From Robertkochia solimangrovi (GTDB lineage Bacteria; Bacteroidota; Bacteroidia; Flavobacteriales; Flavobacteriaceae): a stretch of 64,000 nt of DNA. Location of the stretch: the NCBI RefSeq assembly GCF_007279655.1, contig NZ_QKWN01000001.1, positions 248,001-312,000 on the forward strand. Direction: 5' to 3'. The position numbers and the translations under genes are program-made. The notes under the pieces are model-generated. The model had not been told where the DNA came from. It searched no databases and saw only the letters and a program-made list of their open reading frames with translations. Positions 44,947 through 53,671 of this stretch are shown here, one piece after another. Within the stretch, counting starts at the first letter, position 1; every line of letters begins with the position of its first letter.

Positions 44947-45394
44947 AATTCAAATTGCGTTTCTCAATAAAGAATTTTTTCAACAGATCGGAAGCTTCAT
45001 GCTCCATGACACCACCCTGAATTTTGGTTTTCGGATGTAATTTCGTTCCCATCACCCCGCATCCTCTTTGCTCATCTCTGGCTCCAAATACCACTCTGTC
45101 AATCTGACTCCAATATAATGCTCCTGCACACATCTGACATGGTTCTAAAGTAACATATAAAGTACAATTCTTAAGATACTTCCCACCAAGAAAATTAGCA
45201 GCTGCAGTAATAGCCTGCATTTCTGCATGAGCAGTTACGTCATTTAGTGTTTCCGTCAGATTATGAGCCCTGGCTATGATCTTATTCTCAATAACTATAA
45301 CGGCCCCTACGGGTATTTCATTCCTGTCAAAAGCCAACTCTGCTTCCTGCAGCGCTTTTCTCATAAAGTAATTATCATCGAAAGGATCCAGCAT
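44945..45394 (-). CDS. tadA: tRNA-specific adenosine deaminase
   Basis: A 149-residue zinc enzyme converting adenosine-34 to inosine in tRNA-Arg(ACG). The zinc and catalytic residues are in VTAHAEMQAI (HAE) and LEPCQMCAGAL (PCxxC). It begins MLDPFDDNYFMRKALQEAE, matching the family. The open frame continues 15 nt upstream to a TTG, but that stretch is the promoter: TACATTTG (45399-45406, minus strand) lies 4 nt before the ATG, which predicts a leaderless mRNA. It is divergent from dxs, which has the same arrangement. Confidence 0.94.
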   Translation of the reverse strand: MLDPFDDNYFMRKALQEAELAFDRNEIPVGAVIVIENKIIARAHNLTETLNDVTAHAEMQAITAAANFLGGKYLKNCTLYVTLEPCQMCAGALYWSQIDRVVFGARDEQRGCGVMGTKLHPKTKIQGGVMEHEASDLLKKFFIEKRNLN

Positions 45395-45398
45395 TTCA

Positions 45399-45406
45399 CA
45401 AATGTA
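45399..45406 (-). promoter_or_regulatory. tadA -7 box, 4 nt before the ATG
   Basis: TACATTTG followed by TGAA and ATG on the minus strand. The surrounding 13 bp (TTGTACATTTGTG) are identical to the dxs promoter core. Confidence 0.6.
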
Positions 45407-45470
45407 CAATTTCAGACCAGGAAAATCATTGAAATACGGGACGATAACTAATTTTCAAAACGTTTTTTTT

Positions 45471-45497
45471 AGAAAGCACTAGAACATAAAGCTTTCT
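45471..45497. repeat. Inverted repeat upstream of dxs
   Basis: AGAAAGC (45471-45477) and GCTTTCT (45491-45497), 13-bp spacer. It spans the expected -33 region of dxs and could be an operator; no regulator is suggested. Confidence 0.35.
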
Positions 45498-45502
45498 ACT
45501 TG

Positions 45503-45510
45503 TACATTTG
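45503..45510 (+). promoter_or_regulatory. dxs -7 box, 4 nt before the ATG
   Basis: TACATTTG followed by TGGC and ATG. The predicted transcription start coincides with the start codon. Confidence 0.6.
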
Positions 45511-45514
45511 TGGC

Positions 45515-47293
45515 ATGCAATATCCCTTACTCGATACGATCAAATATCCATCAGATCTCCGCAAGCTTAAAGAGTCTGATCTGCCGGATCTTGCCCGGGA
45601 ATTACGATCCTTTATTCTGGATGTGGTTTCCGTAAAGGAAGGTCATTTGGGGGCCAGTCTGGGTGTCGTGGAGTTAACGATCGCGATTCATTATATTTTT
45701 AATACACCGATCGATCAACTGGTATGGGATGTTGGCCATCAGGCCTATGGGCATAAGATACTCACCGGAAGAAAAGCCGTATTCGATACCAATCGCCAAC
45801 TACATGGAGTAAGCGGCTTTCCAAAGAGATCTGAAAGTGAATATGATACCTTCGGTACCGGACACAGTTCCACTTCCATCTCTGCAGCTTTAGGAATGGC
45901 CATAGCCGCTAAGCTCCAGGGCGATGAGGAAAGACAGCATATCGCAGTGATCGGAGATGCCTCTATAGCCAGTGGAATGGCCTTTGAAGCATTGAATCAT
46001 ACCGGGGTAAGCGATGCCAATCTTTTAATTATCCTGAACGATAATGCGATCGGAATAGACCCTAGCGTAGGCGCGCTTAAAGAATACCTCACGAAAGTCA
46101 AAACCGACAGGAGTGCTGCCAGAAATAATATCATTCAGGCATTGAATATCGAATACAATGGCCCGGTTGATGGTCATAATCTCCCCAAACTTTTAAGAGA
46201 GCTTAAACGCCTGAGAAAAAAGAAAGGACCTCAATTCCTACATATTATTACCACCAAAGGCAAAGGACTTAAACAGGCTGAAGAAGATCAGGTCAGGTAC
46301 CATGCTCCCGGCAAATTTGATCGTAAGACAGGGGAGCTACTTAAATCCTCAACAATTCCCCAGCCACCAAAATTTCAGGATGTTTTTGGAGAAACCCTTA
46401 CAGAACTCGCAGCGATAAATGAAAAAATAGTAGGGATTACTCCCGCAATGCCCACCGGAAGTTCTATGAAGATCATGATGGATAAGTTCCCGGAAAGGGC
46501 GATCGATGTAGGAATCGCCGAACAACATGCAGTAACTTTAGCTGCAGGAATGGCAACTAGCGGGCTTATACCCTATTGTAATATCTATTCGACTTTTCTT
46601 CAACGAGCTTATGATCAGGTTATACACGATGTAGCCCTGCAAAATCTACCGGTAATATTCTGTTTAGACCGGGCAGGTCTGGTAGGTCAAGACGGCGCAA
46701 CACATCACGGTGTATTCGATCTCGCTTACCTAAGATGTATTCCCAATATCATCATTTATGCACCAAGAGATGAAGCAGGATTGAGAAATATGCTTTATAC
46801 TGCACAGCTTGAAGCAATGGGACCGATCGCAATCAGATACCCGAGAGGAAGAGGCGATGTTATCGATTGGAAAAAACCTTTCAAGCGTATACTTATCGGT
46901 AAAGGTGAACGTTTAAAGAAAGGGAGTCATATAGCAATAGTCACCATTGGGGTAATGGCAGGAGTAGCGCAAAAGGCACTAAAGTTCCTAACAAAAGAAG
47001 AACAGATGAGTATCGGCCATTATGATCTGAAGTTTTTAAAACCTTTAGATGAAGACCTTCTACATGAAATTTTCAAATCGTATAAAAATATTATTACGCT
47101 TGAAGATGGAACTATAAAAGGAGGCATGGGTGATGCAATCCTGGAATTTGCTTCTAAACATCAATATAACAGCCAAATAACTAAACTAGGCGTGCCCGAT
47201 GAATTCATCGAACAAGGTACCATACAGGAATTACGGGAAATTTCGGGCATCGATGAAAAGAATTTGGCACAGGAATTGAAAAGGCTTTTATGA
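45515..47293 (+). CDS. dxs: 1-Deoxy-D-xylulose-5-phosphate synthase
   Basis: A 592-residue thiamine-diphosphate transketolase-like enzyme that condenses pyruvate and glyceraldehyde-3-phosphate, the first step of the non-mevalonate isoprenoid pathway. The TPP-binding motif is GDASIASGMAFEALNHTG to NDNAIGID, the substrate region GHQAYGHKILTGR, and the transketolase pyrimidine domain DVGIAEQHAVTLAAGMA, with VGQDGATHHGVFDL. It is slightly shorter than E. coli Dxs (620). The ATG at 45515 is chosen; the upstream TTG at 45500 lies in the promoter. The gene is divergent from tadA. Confidence 0.95.
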   Translation: MQYPLLDTIKYPSDLRKLKESDLPDLARELRSFILDVVSVKEGHLGASLGVVELTIAIHYIFNTPIDQLVWDVGHQAYGHKILTGRKAVFDTNRQLHGVSGFPKRSESEYDTFGTGHSSTSISAALGMAIAAKLQGDEERQHIAVIGDASIASGMAFEALNHTGVSDANLLIILNDNAIGIDPSVGALKEYLTKVKTDRSAARNNIIQALNIEYNGPVDGHNLPKLLRELKRLRKKKGPQFLHIITTKGKGLKQAEEDQVRYHAPGKFDRKTGELLKSSTIPQPPKFQDVFGETLTELAAINEKIVGITPAMPTGSSMKIMMDKFPERAIDVGIAEQHAVTLAAGMATSGLIPYCNIYSTFLQRAYDQVIHDVALQNLPVIFCLDRAGLVGQDGATHHGVFDLAYLRCIPNIIIYAPRDEAGLRNMLYTAQLEAMGPIAIRYPRGRGDVIDWKKPFKRILIGKGERLKKGSHIAIVTIGVMAGVAQKALKFLTKEEQMSIGHYDLKFLKPLDEDLLHEIFKSYKNIITLEDGTIKGGMGDAILEFASKHQYNSQITKLGVPDEFIEQGTIQELREISGIDEKNLAQELKRLL

Positions 47294-47334
47294 CTAACCA
47301 TTTTTTCTCAAATTTGTAATCTAATCAACAATCA

Positions 47335-48357
47335 ATGAGGTACTGGAGGGTTTACCTGTTATTTTTCATCTGTTTTTCAATTAAGGCCCAGGACGATAAA
47401 TTCATTATCGGCGAACGCAAGCTGCAAGACACACTGTTCATCATCAAAAAGGACACGATCAATCTCAATCAATTACTGCAATCCGTAAAACCAACCCCTG
47501 CCAAATGGAAACGGGTAAACAAAGTTGGTGTTAATATTAGTGAGATCGCCTTTGTCAACTGGAATGCGGGGGGAAATAATTCCGTTTCTGCACTTGCCAA
47601 CACGACATTTGAACGTAAATACAAATTCAAAAACGTTCAATGGACCAATGAGATGATCCTTAAATATGGTGTCAACATACAGGAAGGTCAAAAAATCCGA
47701 AAGACTGACGACGCATTGCAGATAAACTCAACCTTTGGTGCCCGACCTAACAGCAACACTTCATGGTACTTTTCGGCAAAAGGTAACTTCAATACTCAGT
47801 TCTCTAATGGTTACCGATATCCGAACACAGACAATCCAATTTCCAGATTCATGGCTCCAGGTTATTTCTTTCTCGGGGTCGGAGGTGAATACGCACCGGA
47901 TAAAAAGGATCTCACCATTTACTTATCTCCTTTAACACAGAAATCTACCTTTGTTCTGGACCAGACCCTCGCAGATGCCGGCGCATTCGGTGTAAGGGCC
48001 GCTGAATATGATGCGGATGGCAACAAAATCAGAGGTGGTCAAAAAGTATATACGGAGGTAGGCATACTCGTCACAAATTCTTATCAGACCAAGGTATACG
48101 AAAACATGTTCTTTTCAAATAAGCTAACCCTTTATACCGACTACATCAACAGTTTTGGAAATGTGGATGTAAACTGGATTATGGATTTTGAACTTCGTGT
48201 CAATGAATATGTAAAAGCCGACCTCGGAGTCAATATTATCTATGATGACGATGTTAAATTCAAGGAATTTACCGAAGAAGACGGAACCGTAATACCCTAT
48301 GGTGCCAGAATACAGTTAAAGCAATTGCTGGGCGTAGGAGTTGTATACAACTTCTAG
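47335..48357 (+). CDS. DUF3078 outer-membrane beta-barrel protein
   Basis: A 340-residue exported protein (signal peptide MRYWRVYLLFFICFSIKAQ) of the DUF3078 family, common in Bacteroidota. Alternating aromatic/polar strands (FVNWNAGGNNSVSALANTTF, WYFSAKGNFNTQFSNGYRY, and the C-terminal LKQLLGVGVVYNF) suggest an outer-membrane barrel with a terminal aromatic residue. Function is not known. It starts 41 nt after dxs. CAAATTTG (47309-47316), one mismatch from the -7 consensus, lies in that gap, so it may have its own promoter. Confidence 0.85.
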   Translation: MRYWRVYLLFFICFSIKAQDDKFIIGERKLQDTLFIIKKDTINLNQLLQSVKPTPAKWKRVNKVGVNISEIAFVNWNAGGNNSVSALANTTFERKYKFKNVQWTNEMILKYGVNIQEGQKIRKTDDALQINSTFGARPNSNTSWYFSAKGNFNTQFSNGYRYPNTDNPISRFMAPGYFFLGVGGEYAPDKKDLTIYLSPLTQKSTFVLDQTLADAGAFGVRAAEYDADGNKIRGGQKVYTEVGILVTNSYQTKVYENMFFSNKLTLYTDYINSFGNVDVNWIMDFELRVNEYVKADLGVNIIYDDDVKFKEFTEEDGTVIPYGARIQLKQLLGVGVVYNF

Positions 48358-48387
48358 ACAATACTTTATTTGGTGGCAAAATCCTGT

Positions 48388-49734
48388 CTACACGGCAGAA
48401 ACTCCACCATTCAACTTATTGAACAGCATCAACGCATTACCATCGGTTAATCCGGCTACAAACTGAGAAACGTTCAAAAGCGATTGATACCCCCCTTCAA
48501 AGTTCTTATATTTTTCCGGGATCAATTGTAATATCAGGCGATCATAACTGCCGGCTTCTCCCATACTCTCCTTGATCACAGCCTCTGTAAATACCTCCAG
48601 CAGGCTGTTGATGATGCGATACCCAGCCACTTCTTTTTGCACCACTTCGGTACTTTGATAAATATTCCCGACACTGAGTTTGAGTATATCATTAACCTGT
48701 GCCTTATAAAGTGACCTGTCTAAAAGGGCAACATCAAAATCCCCTTTCAGGATATTCTCCTCATTTTCGATAAAGATTCTAGCTGCATCATTAATCAGGG
48801 TACTGATCGATAAAGCTCTCAGGTAACCCAATCGGTCTTCTGTTGTTTTAAGCGCATGATACTTTGCTGTATTGATGGAATCTCTAACAAGATTGATCAG
48901 ATATTCCAAAGCATATTCCTCTTGAATTAGTCCGAGATTAATACCGTCTTCAAAGTCGATGATCGTATAACAAATATCATCTGCAGCCTCTACAAGAAAA
49001 GCCAGTGGATGACGACTAAAACTTATGTCGTTTCCACTTCTGGTCTGTAATAATCCCAAATCGGTCGCCACCTCGTTGAAGACTTCCCGTTCGGATTGAA
49101 AAAATCCGAATTTTTTATCTTCTATTCGTTTTGTCGGGCGTTTTGGTAATGATTCCTTAGGATATTTCATGAAAGCCCCAAGTGTGGCATAGCTCAATCG
49201 CAGGCCACCACTTAAGCCCTCTCTGGACTGCGTAAGGATACGGAAGCCATTTGCATTCCCTTCAAATTCTATCAAATCGGTATATTCTTTCTCGGTGAGT
49301 AAGCTTCGATACTTATTACCATTTCCTTTGCTGAAGAATTCACCAATGGCCTTCTCACCACTGTGTCCGAATGGAGGATTTCCAATATCATGTGCCAGAG
49401 CAGCTGCTGCTACGATCGCACCGAAATCATTGATCTGGTAGCCGTGAATTTCCAAAAGATACGGGTGTTTCTTAAGAATCTCCTTCCCTACGGCACGCCC
49501 CAGACTTCTACCCACAACAGACACTTCAAGACTATGTGTTAATCGGGTATGTACAAAATCGGTTTTTGACAGCGGAATTACCTGGGTTTTGTCCTGAAGA
49601 CTGCGGAATGCAGAAGAAAAGATAATACGGTCATAATCCACTTCAAATCCTAACCTGATCTCATCCTGCTCAGTTCTAAGCCTTTTATGACGGTCTCCAA
49701 ATCGCTTTAATGAAAGTAATGATTCCCAATTCAT
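48388..49734 (-). CDS. dgt: Deoxyguanosinetriphosphate triphosphohydrolase-like HD protein
   Basis: A 448-residue dNTPase that removes triphosphate from dGTP and related nucleotides, helping balance dNTP pools. The HD metal-binding motifs are in HTRLTHSLEVSVVGR and AALAHDIGNPPFGHSGE, with a third Asp in LVEAADDICYTIID. The N-terminus LSLKRFGDRHKR is typical of family members. The frame extends 21 nt upstream to a TTG; the ATG at 49732-49734 is used. It converges with the DUF3078 gene and is divergent from the porin leader. Confidence 0.92.
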   Translation of the reverse strand: MNWESLLSLKRFGDRHKRLRTEQDEIRLGFEVDYDRIIFSSAFRSLQDKTQVIPLSKTDFVHTRLTHSLEVSVVGRSLGRAVGKEILKKHPYLLEIHGYQINDFGAIVAAAALAHDIGNPPFGHSGEKAIGEFFSKGNGNKYRSLLTEKEYTDLIEFEGNANGFRILTQSREGLSGGLRLSYATLGAFMKYPKESLPKRPTKRIEDKKFGFFQSEREVFNEVATDLGLLQTRSGNDISFSRHPLAFLVEAADDICYTIIDFEDGINLGLIQEEYALEYLINLVRDSINTAKYHALKTTEDRLGYLRALSISTLINDAARIFIENEENILKGDFDVALLDRSLYKAQVNDILKLSVGNIYQSTEVVQKEVAGYRIINSLLEVFTEAVIKESMGEAGSYDRLILQLIPEKYKNFEGGYQSLLNVSQFVAGLTDGNALMLFNKLNGGVSAV

Positions 49735-49847
49735 ACTGATAAATTTGAACCGCAAGATAACCTTCCCGGAAGAAATCCTCCCCTTATTTCAATAATTAAA
49801 ATAATCACTTTTTAACAAAATTAATATTAAGTTAATATTCACGTTAC

Positions 49848-49876
49848 TTTGATTTCATCAATCTATCCCATTTTTG
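49848..49876 (+). promoter_or_regulatory. Promoter upstream of the porin-leader RNA
   Basis: TTTG (49848-49851), 17 nt, then CATTTTTG (49869-49876), one mismatch from TAnnTTTG. It predicts a start near 49882, so the transcript would run into the structured region below. Confidence 0.5.
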
Positions 49877-49881
49877 CCCGG

Positions 49882-49972
49882 TCTTCACAATAAGACAAAA
49901 TATTTCAAACGTAATTAGTTTTTGTCGACTATTTGAAATATTAAGGGTTACCAAATCGGTAACCCTTTTTGT
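49882..49972 (+). ncRNA. Structured, terminator-ended RNA upstream of the phosphate porin
   Basis: A predicted transcript of about 90 nt with three successive stems: GTCTT/AAGAC (49881-49896), ATATTTCAAA/TTTGAAATAT (49900-49909 with 49932-49941), and the terminator stem 49943-49952 with 49958-49967 plus a T-run. A competing pairing GACAAAA/TTTTGTC (49894-49900 with 49920-49926) would disrupt the first stem and could clash with the second. No ORF is present. It is either a small RNA or a cis-acting attenuator of the porin-PiT operon, which starts 90 nt later. Confidence 0.55.
49943..49972 (+). terminator. Intrinsic terminator in the porin leader
   Basis: A perfect 10-bp stem AAGGGTTACC/GGTAACCCTT with a 5-nt loop and a T-rich tail. 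It sits in a divergent gap, so it cannot belong to an upstream annotated gene. Confidence 0.85.
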
Positions 49973-50061
49973 TTTAAATAAATGACATGAAAATAACAAT
50001 CAGGAAACAATTTCTTAACATTGAAATCTGTTCTTTGCCCCCGACAAAAATTAATTACAAA

Positions 50062-51261
50062 ATGAAATATTTAGCAACGGTCGCAGGACTGTTACTGATG
50101 AACTTGTGTGTGATGAATGCACAGGAGGTCAAAGCCCCTAAATTCGGAAAAGGTCTACTTAAAATTACTGGTAAAGACAGTACCTGGACCATGAACTTCG
50201 CAGCGCGTGTACAATTTCTATCTAGTACAACCTGGAACTATGCAGATGAAGAATTTCAAGACCCAGAAAGTAATTTCCTGATCAGGAGAGCACGATTGAA
50301 ATTTGATGGTTTTATCATGACTCCAAAGCTCAAATATAAATTGGAATTCGGATTATCAAACCGTGACATGGGTGGTACTTCTGTCTACACCAATAATGTG
50401 CCGAGGTTTATAATGGACGCTGTCATCAAATGGAATTTCTATGAAAACTTCGAATTATGGGTAGGACAAACCAAATTACCGGGTAACATAGAACGGGTGA
50501 TCTCTTCCGCGAATTTACAGCTCGTAGATCGTTCAATAGTGAACTCTCTATTCAATATCGATCGTGATATGGGTCTACAACTACATCATCATACAAATAT
50601 TGGAAATTCAGTCTTAAGAGAGATCGTGTCCGTTTCGCAGGGAGAGGGTAGAAATGTAACGGTCGGGAACCTTGGCGGACACCAGTTTACCGGACGTTTG
50701 GAATTCTTACCCTTTGGATTATTCACCGATAAAGGTGATTATTTCGGAGCAGACCTGAAAAGGGAGCAAAGCCCAAAACTTTTACTGGGAGCTACCTATG
50801 ATATGAACATGAATGCAGTAAGAACCCGAAGCAATATGGGCTCTTATATGGAAACAGATTATGGTTGGCATGAAACCGACATCAACACATTATTCCTTGA
50901 TATGATGTTCAAATATCGTGGCTTCTCCTTTATGGGAGAATATGCAAACCGTGATGCTGACGATCCTTTCGCAAGAAACAGCGACGGCTCACTTACAGGA
51001 GATATCGTACAGGTAGGTAAAGGATTTAATTTACAATCAGGATATTTGTTCAAGAGTAACTGGGAGGTCGCTGGAAGATTCTCACAGGTTAATCTGGATA
51101 AATCGATTACCGGTAAAGGCATAGAAGATCAATACACCCTGGGTGTTTCTAAATATATCGTTGGACATAAGTTTAAGGTTCAAAGTGATGTAACATACAT
51201 CAACCTTGCCAACAACAATGACAGACTGATGTTCCGTATTCAAATGGACGTTCATTTCTAA
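50062..51261 (+). CDS. OprO/OprP-like phosphate porin
   Basis: A 400-residue outer-membrane porin with signal peptide MKYLATVAGLLLMNLCVMNAQ. The mature part has the alternating strands of the OprO/OprP family (FLIRRARLKFDGFIMTPKLKYKLEF, NFELWVGQTKLPGNIERV, and the closing strand LMFRIQMDVHF). The family favours phosphate or polyphosphate. The open frame reaches 75 nt further upstream, but the internal ATG at 50062 begins the signal peptide directly. It is followed after 28 nt by a PiT transporter gene, so together they make an uptake route across both membranes. Confidence 0.88.
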   Translation: MKYLATVAGLLLMNLCVMNAQEVKAPKFGKGLLKITGKDSTWTMNFAARVQFLSSTTWNYADEEFQDPESNFLIRRARLKFDGFIMTPKLKYKLEFGLSNRDMGGTSVYTNNVPRFIMDAVIKWNFYENFELWVGQTKLPGNIERVISSANLQLVDRSIVNSLFNIDRDMGLQLHHHTNIGNSVLREIVSVSQGEGRNVTVGNLGGHQFTGRLEFLPFGLFTDKGDYFGADLKREQSPKLLLGATYDMNMNAVRTRSNMGSYMETDYGWHETDINTLFLDMMFKYRGFSFMGEYANRDADDPFARNSDGSLTGDIVQVGKGFNLQSGYLFKSNWEVAGRFSQVNLDKSITGKGIEDQYTLGVSKYIVGHKFKVQSDVTYINLANNNDRLMFRIQMDVHF

Positions 51262-51289
51262 TTTTTTACACAAGTAAAACCCTGTTAAA

Positions 51290-53587
51290 ATGGAAAATAT
51301 CTATTTATTAATGATCGTTGCACTGGCAGTTCTTGCTATTGTCGATCTGGTTGTAGGAGTAAGTAACGATGCTGTTAACTTTCTTAACTCAGCCATCGGT
51401 TCGAAAGCTATCTCTTTCAGAACCATCATGATTATTGCCAGCCTTGGTATCTTTTTAGGTGCAGTATTCTCATCTGGGATGATGGAGGTTGCAAGAAAGG
51501 GCATCTTCGTCCCTGAAAATTTCATGTTCAGCGAGATCATGATCATCTTCATGGCAGTAATGATCACGGACATCCTGTTACTGGATTTCTTCAATACCCT
51601 TGGGATGCCAACCTCAACAACGGTTTCCATCGTGTTTGAACTTCTGGGTGCAGCTGTAGCCATGGCGCTGATCAAAATTTCTGTATCCGACACGGAAACG
51701 ATATCAGACCTAAGCAAATACATCAATTCCGATAAAGCCCTTGAAATCATCATGGGAATACTTTTGTCTGTAGTGATCGCTTTCAGCGTCGGTGCATTAG
51801 TTCAATTCCTCACGCGTCTTATCTTTACTTTCCAATACGAGAAAAAGATCAAGAGGTTCGGAATGATCTTCGCAGGTATCGCTCTTACCGCAATCACCTA
51901 CTTTATCTTTATGAAAGGATTAAAAGGAACTCCCTATTATGGTGACCTTAAAACATTACTTACTGGTAACGAACTATACATCATCGCAGGAAGCTTTATA
52001 CTTTGGATCGCAATTTCAGCTCTATTTGAAAAACTGACGAAAAAGAACAGCCTTATCCTCGTGATTATAATGGGTACTTTCGGTCTGGCACTTGCATTTG
52101 CAGGAAATGACCTGGTTAACTTTATCGGTGTACCGATGGCAGCCTATCATTCCTATGAAGCATGGGTAGCATCAGGGACTGCAGCAGACGCGTATTCAAT
52201 GGGCGCACTTTCTGCCAAGGTACCGACAGAACCAGGACTTCTATTTATCGCCGGTGGTGTAATGGTACTTACCCTTTGGTTTTCTAAAAAAGCTCGTACG
52301 GTAACCGAAACAGAACTCGGGCTTGCCAGACAAGATGAAGGTCAGGAGAAATTCCAGCCGAACCTTTTGTCAAGACTCATCGTTCGTGGAGCTACTTCTG
52401 TAAATAATGGCCTGGTTGCAGTTCTTCCTAAGAGTACCGTAGAAAAAATGAATATCAGTTTTACCAAACCAGCGCTTACGATTAAAGACAGCAAAAAAGA
52501 TGCTCCTGTATTCGACCTTATCAGAGCCTCAGTAAACCTGATGATCGCAGGTGTATTAATCTCTCTGGCAACTTCTATGAAGCTTCCGCTTTCTACTACC
52601 TACGTAACCTTCATGGTGGCCATGGGATCGTCGTTAGCAGACCGTGCATGGGGTAGAGAAAGTGCTGTTTATCGTGTTGCCGGTGTATTCAATGTGATCG
52701 GAGGATGGTTTTTTACCGCTATCAGTGCATTTATCGCAGCTTCGATCATGGCGTATATCATCTATCTTGGTGGTGCAGCAGCAATTGCTATCCTTTTATT
52801 CTTTGCAGGAGTATTGTTGGTAAGAAACTATATCACTTATAAAAAGAAATCCAAAGTAACCGCTGAAGCAGATAGCCTGAAACGCTCAGAAAGCAGCTCA
52901 ATTCAGGGTGTGATTGAAGAAAGCGCAGATAATATCGCAGCTGTTGCAAAACGCAGTAGCTCGATCTATACCGATGCCATCATCGGACTTTCCAAGGAAG
53001 ACCTGAAAACACTTAAGAAAAGTAAAAAGGGTACTGCTAAACTAACTTCGGAAGTCGATGAATTAAGAGATAACATCTTCTATTTTATCAAGAATCTTGA
53101 TGAATCCAGTGTTGGTGCCAGTAATTTCTATATCACAGCCTTAGGCTATTTACAGGATATGACACAGTCACTTGAATTTATTGGAAAGGCAAGTTACAAA
53201 CATGTTAACAACAACCACAAGAAACTCAAGTTCAATCAAACAAGGGACCTGCTGGAACTACAAAGCGCCATGCAGCTATTATTCGATAATGTCAATAAAG
53301 CATTCGTCTCCAGAAACTTTGATGAGATAGAACTCGTATTACAGGCAGAGCAATCACTTCTTGAAAATGTATCAACGAAGGTACAGCGTCAAATCACCAG
53401 AACAAGAACTGAAGAATCAAGTCCGAAGAACACCTCTTTATACTTCAGCCTACTGATGGAGACCAACGACCTTATCAAGGCAGTAATGAGCTTGCTGGAG
53501 TTGTATTATAAAGAATACGATAGTAGTGTTCCTACAGCTAAGGTGAACCATAATAATAATGGTGACTCTGTAAAGACCATTTCATAA
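51290..53587 (+). CDS. PiT-family inorganic phosphate transporter fused to a PhoU-like domain
   Basis: A 765-residue membrane protein. The PiT signature appears twice, as expected for the inverted repeat: GVSNDAVNFLNSAIGSKAI near residue 23 and ALAFAGNDLVNFIGVPMAAY near 265, each with the GNDxxN-type core. About 10-12 helices occupy residues 1-525. The last about 230 residues are cytoplasmic and helical (for example LRDNIFYFIKNLDESS and LLFDNVNKAFVSRN) and resemble PhoU, usually a separate protein. It probably moves phosphate with a cation (H+ or Na+). It follows the phosphate porin by 28 nt and ends at a bidirectional terminator. Confidence 0.92.
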   Translation: MENIYLLMIVALAVLAIVDLVVGVSNDAVNFLNSAIGSKAISFRTIMIIASLGIFLGAVFSSGMMEVARKGIFVPENFMFSEIMIIFMAVMITDILLLDFFNTLGMPTSTTVSIVFELLGAAVAMALIKISVSDTETISDLSKYINSDKALEIIMGILLSVVIAFSVGALVQFLTRLIFTFQYEKKIKRFGMIFAGIALTAITYFIFMKGLKGTPYYGDLKTLLTGNELYIIAGSFILWIAISALFEKLTKKNSLILVIIMGTFGLALAFAGNDLVNFIGVPMAAYHSYEAWVASGTAADAYSMGALSAKVPTEPGLLFIAGGVMVLTLWFSKKARTVTETELGLARQDEGQEKFQPNLLSRLIVRGATSVNNGLVAVLPKSTVEKMNISFTKPALTIKDSKKDAPVFDLIRASVNLMIAGVLISLATSMKLPLSTTYVTFMVAMGSSLADRAWGRESAVYRVAGVFNVIGGWFFTAISAFIAASIMAYIIYLGGAAAIAILLFFAGVLLVRNYITYKKKSKVTAEADSLKRSESSSIQGVIEESADNIAAVAKRSSSIYTDAIIGLSKEDLKTLKKSKKGTAKLTSEVDELRDNIFYFIKNLDESSVGASNFYITALGYLQDMTQSLEFIGKASYKHVNNNHKKLKFNQTRDLLELQSAMQLLFDNVNKAFVSRNFDEIELVLQAEQSLLENVSTKVQRQITRTRTEESSPKNTSLYFSLLMETNDLIKAVMSLLELYYKEYDSSVPTAKVNHNNNGDSVKTIS

Positions 53588-53612
53588 GTTTCGGTTACAT
53601 ACCGACCATAAA

Positions 53613-53651
53613 TAAAAAAGCGGCTTCATTTAAATGAAGCCGCTTTCTTTT
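53613..53651. terminator. Bidirectional terminator between PiT and nrdA
   Basis: A perfect 30-bp palindrome (53617-53631 with 53632-53646), flanked by As on the left and Ts on the right, between two convergent genes. Confidence 0.9.
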
Positions 53652-53671
53652 ATACATAGAATAAACGTTAT

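Noticed and set aside
45500-45514. TTG start giving MYICG before dxs (and MYICE before tadA)
   Set aside because: These codons are the promoter sequence TTGTACATTTGTG; the matching residues in two unrelated proteins come from the shared promoter.
49987-50061. 25-residue extension of the porin frame
   Set aside because: The internal ATG at 50062 starts a complete signal peptide; the extension lacks one and follows directly on the leader terminator.
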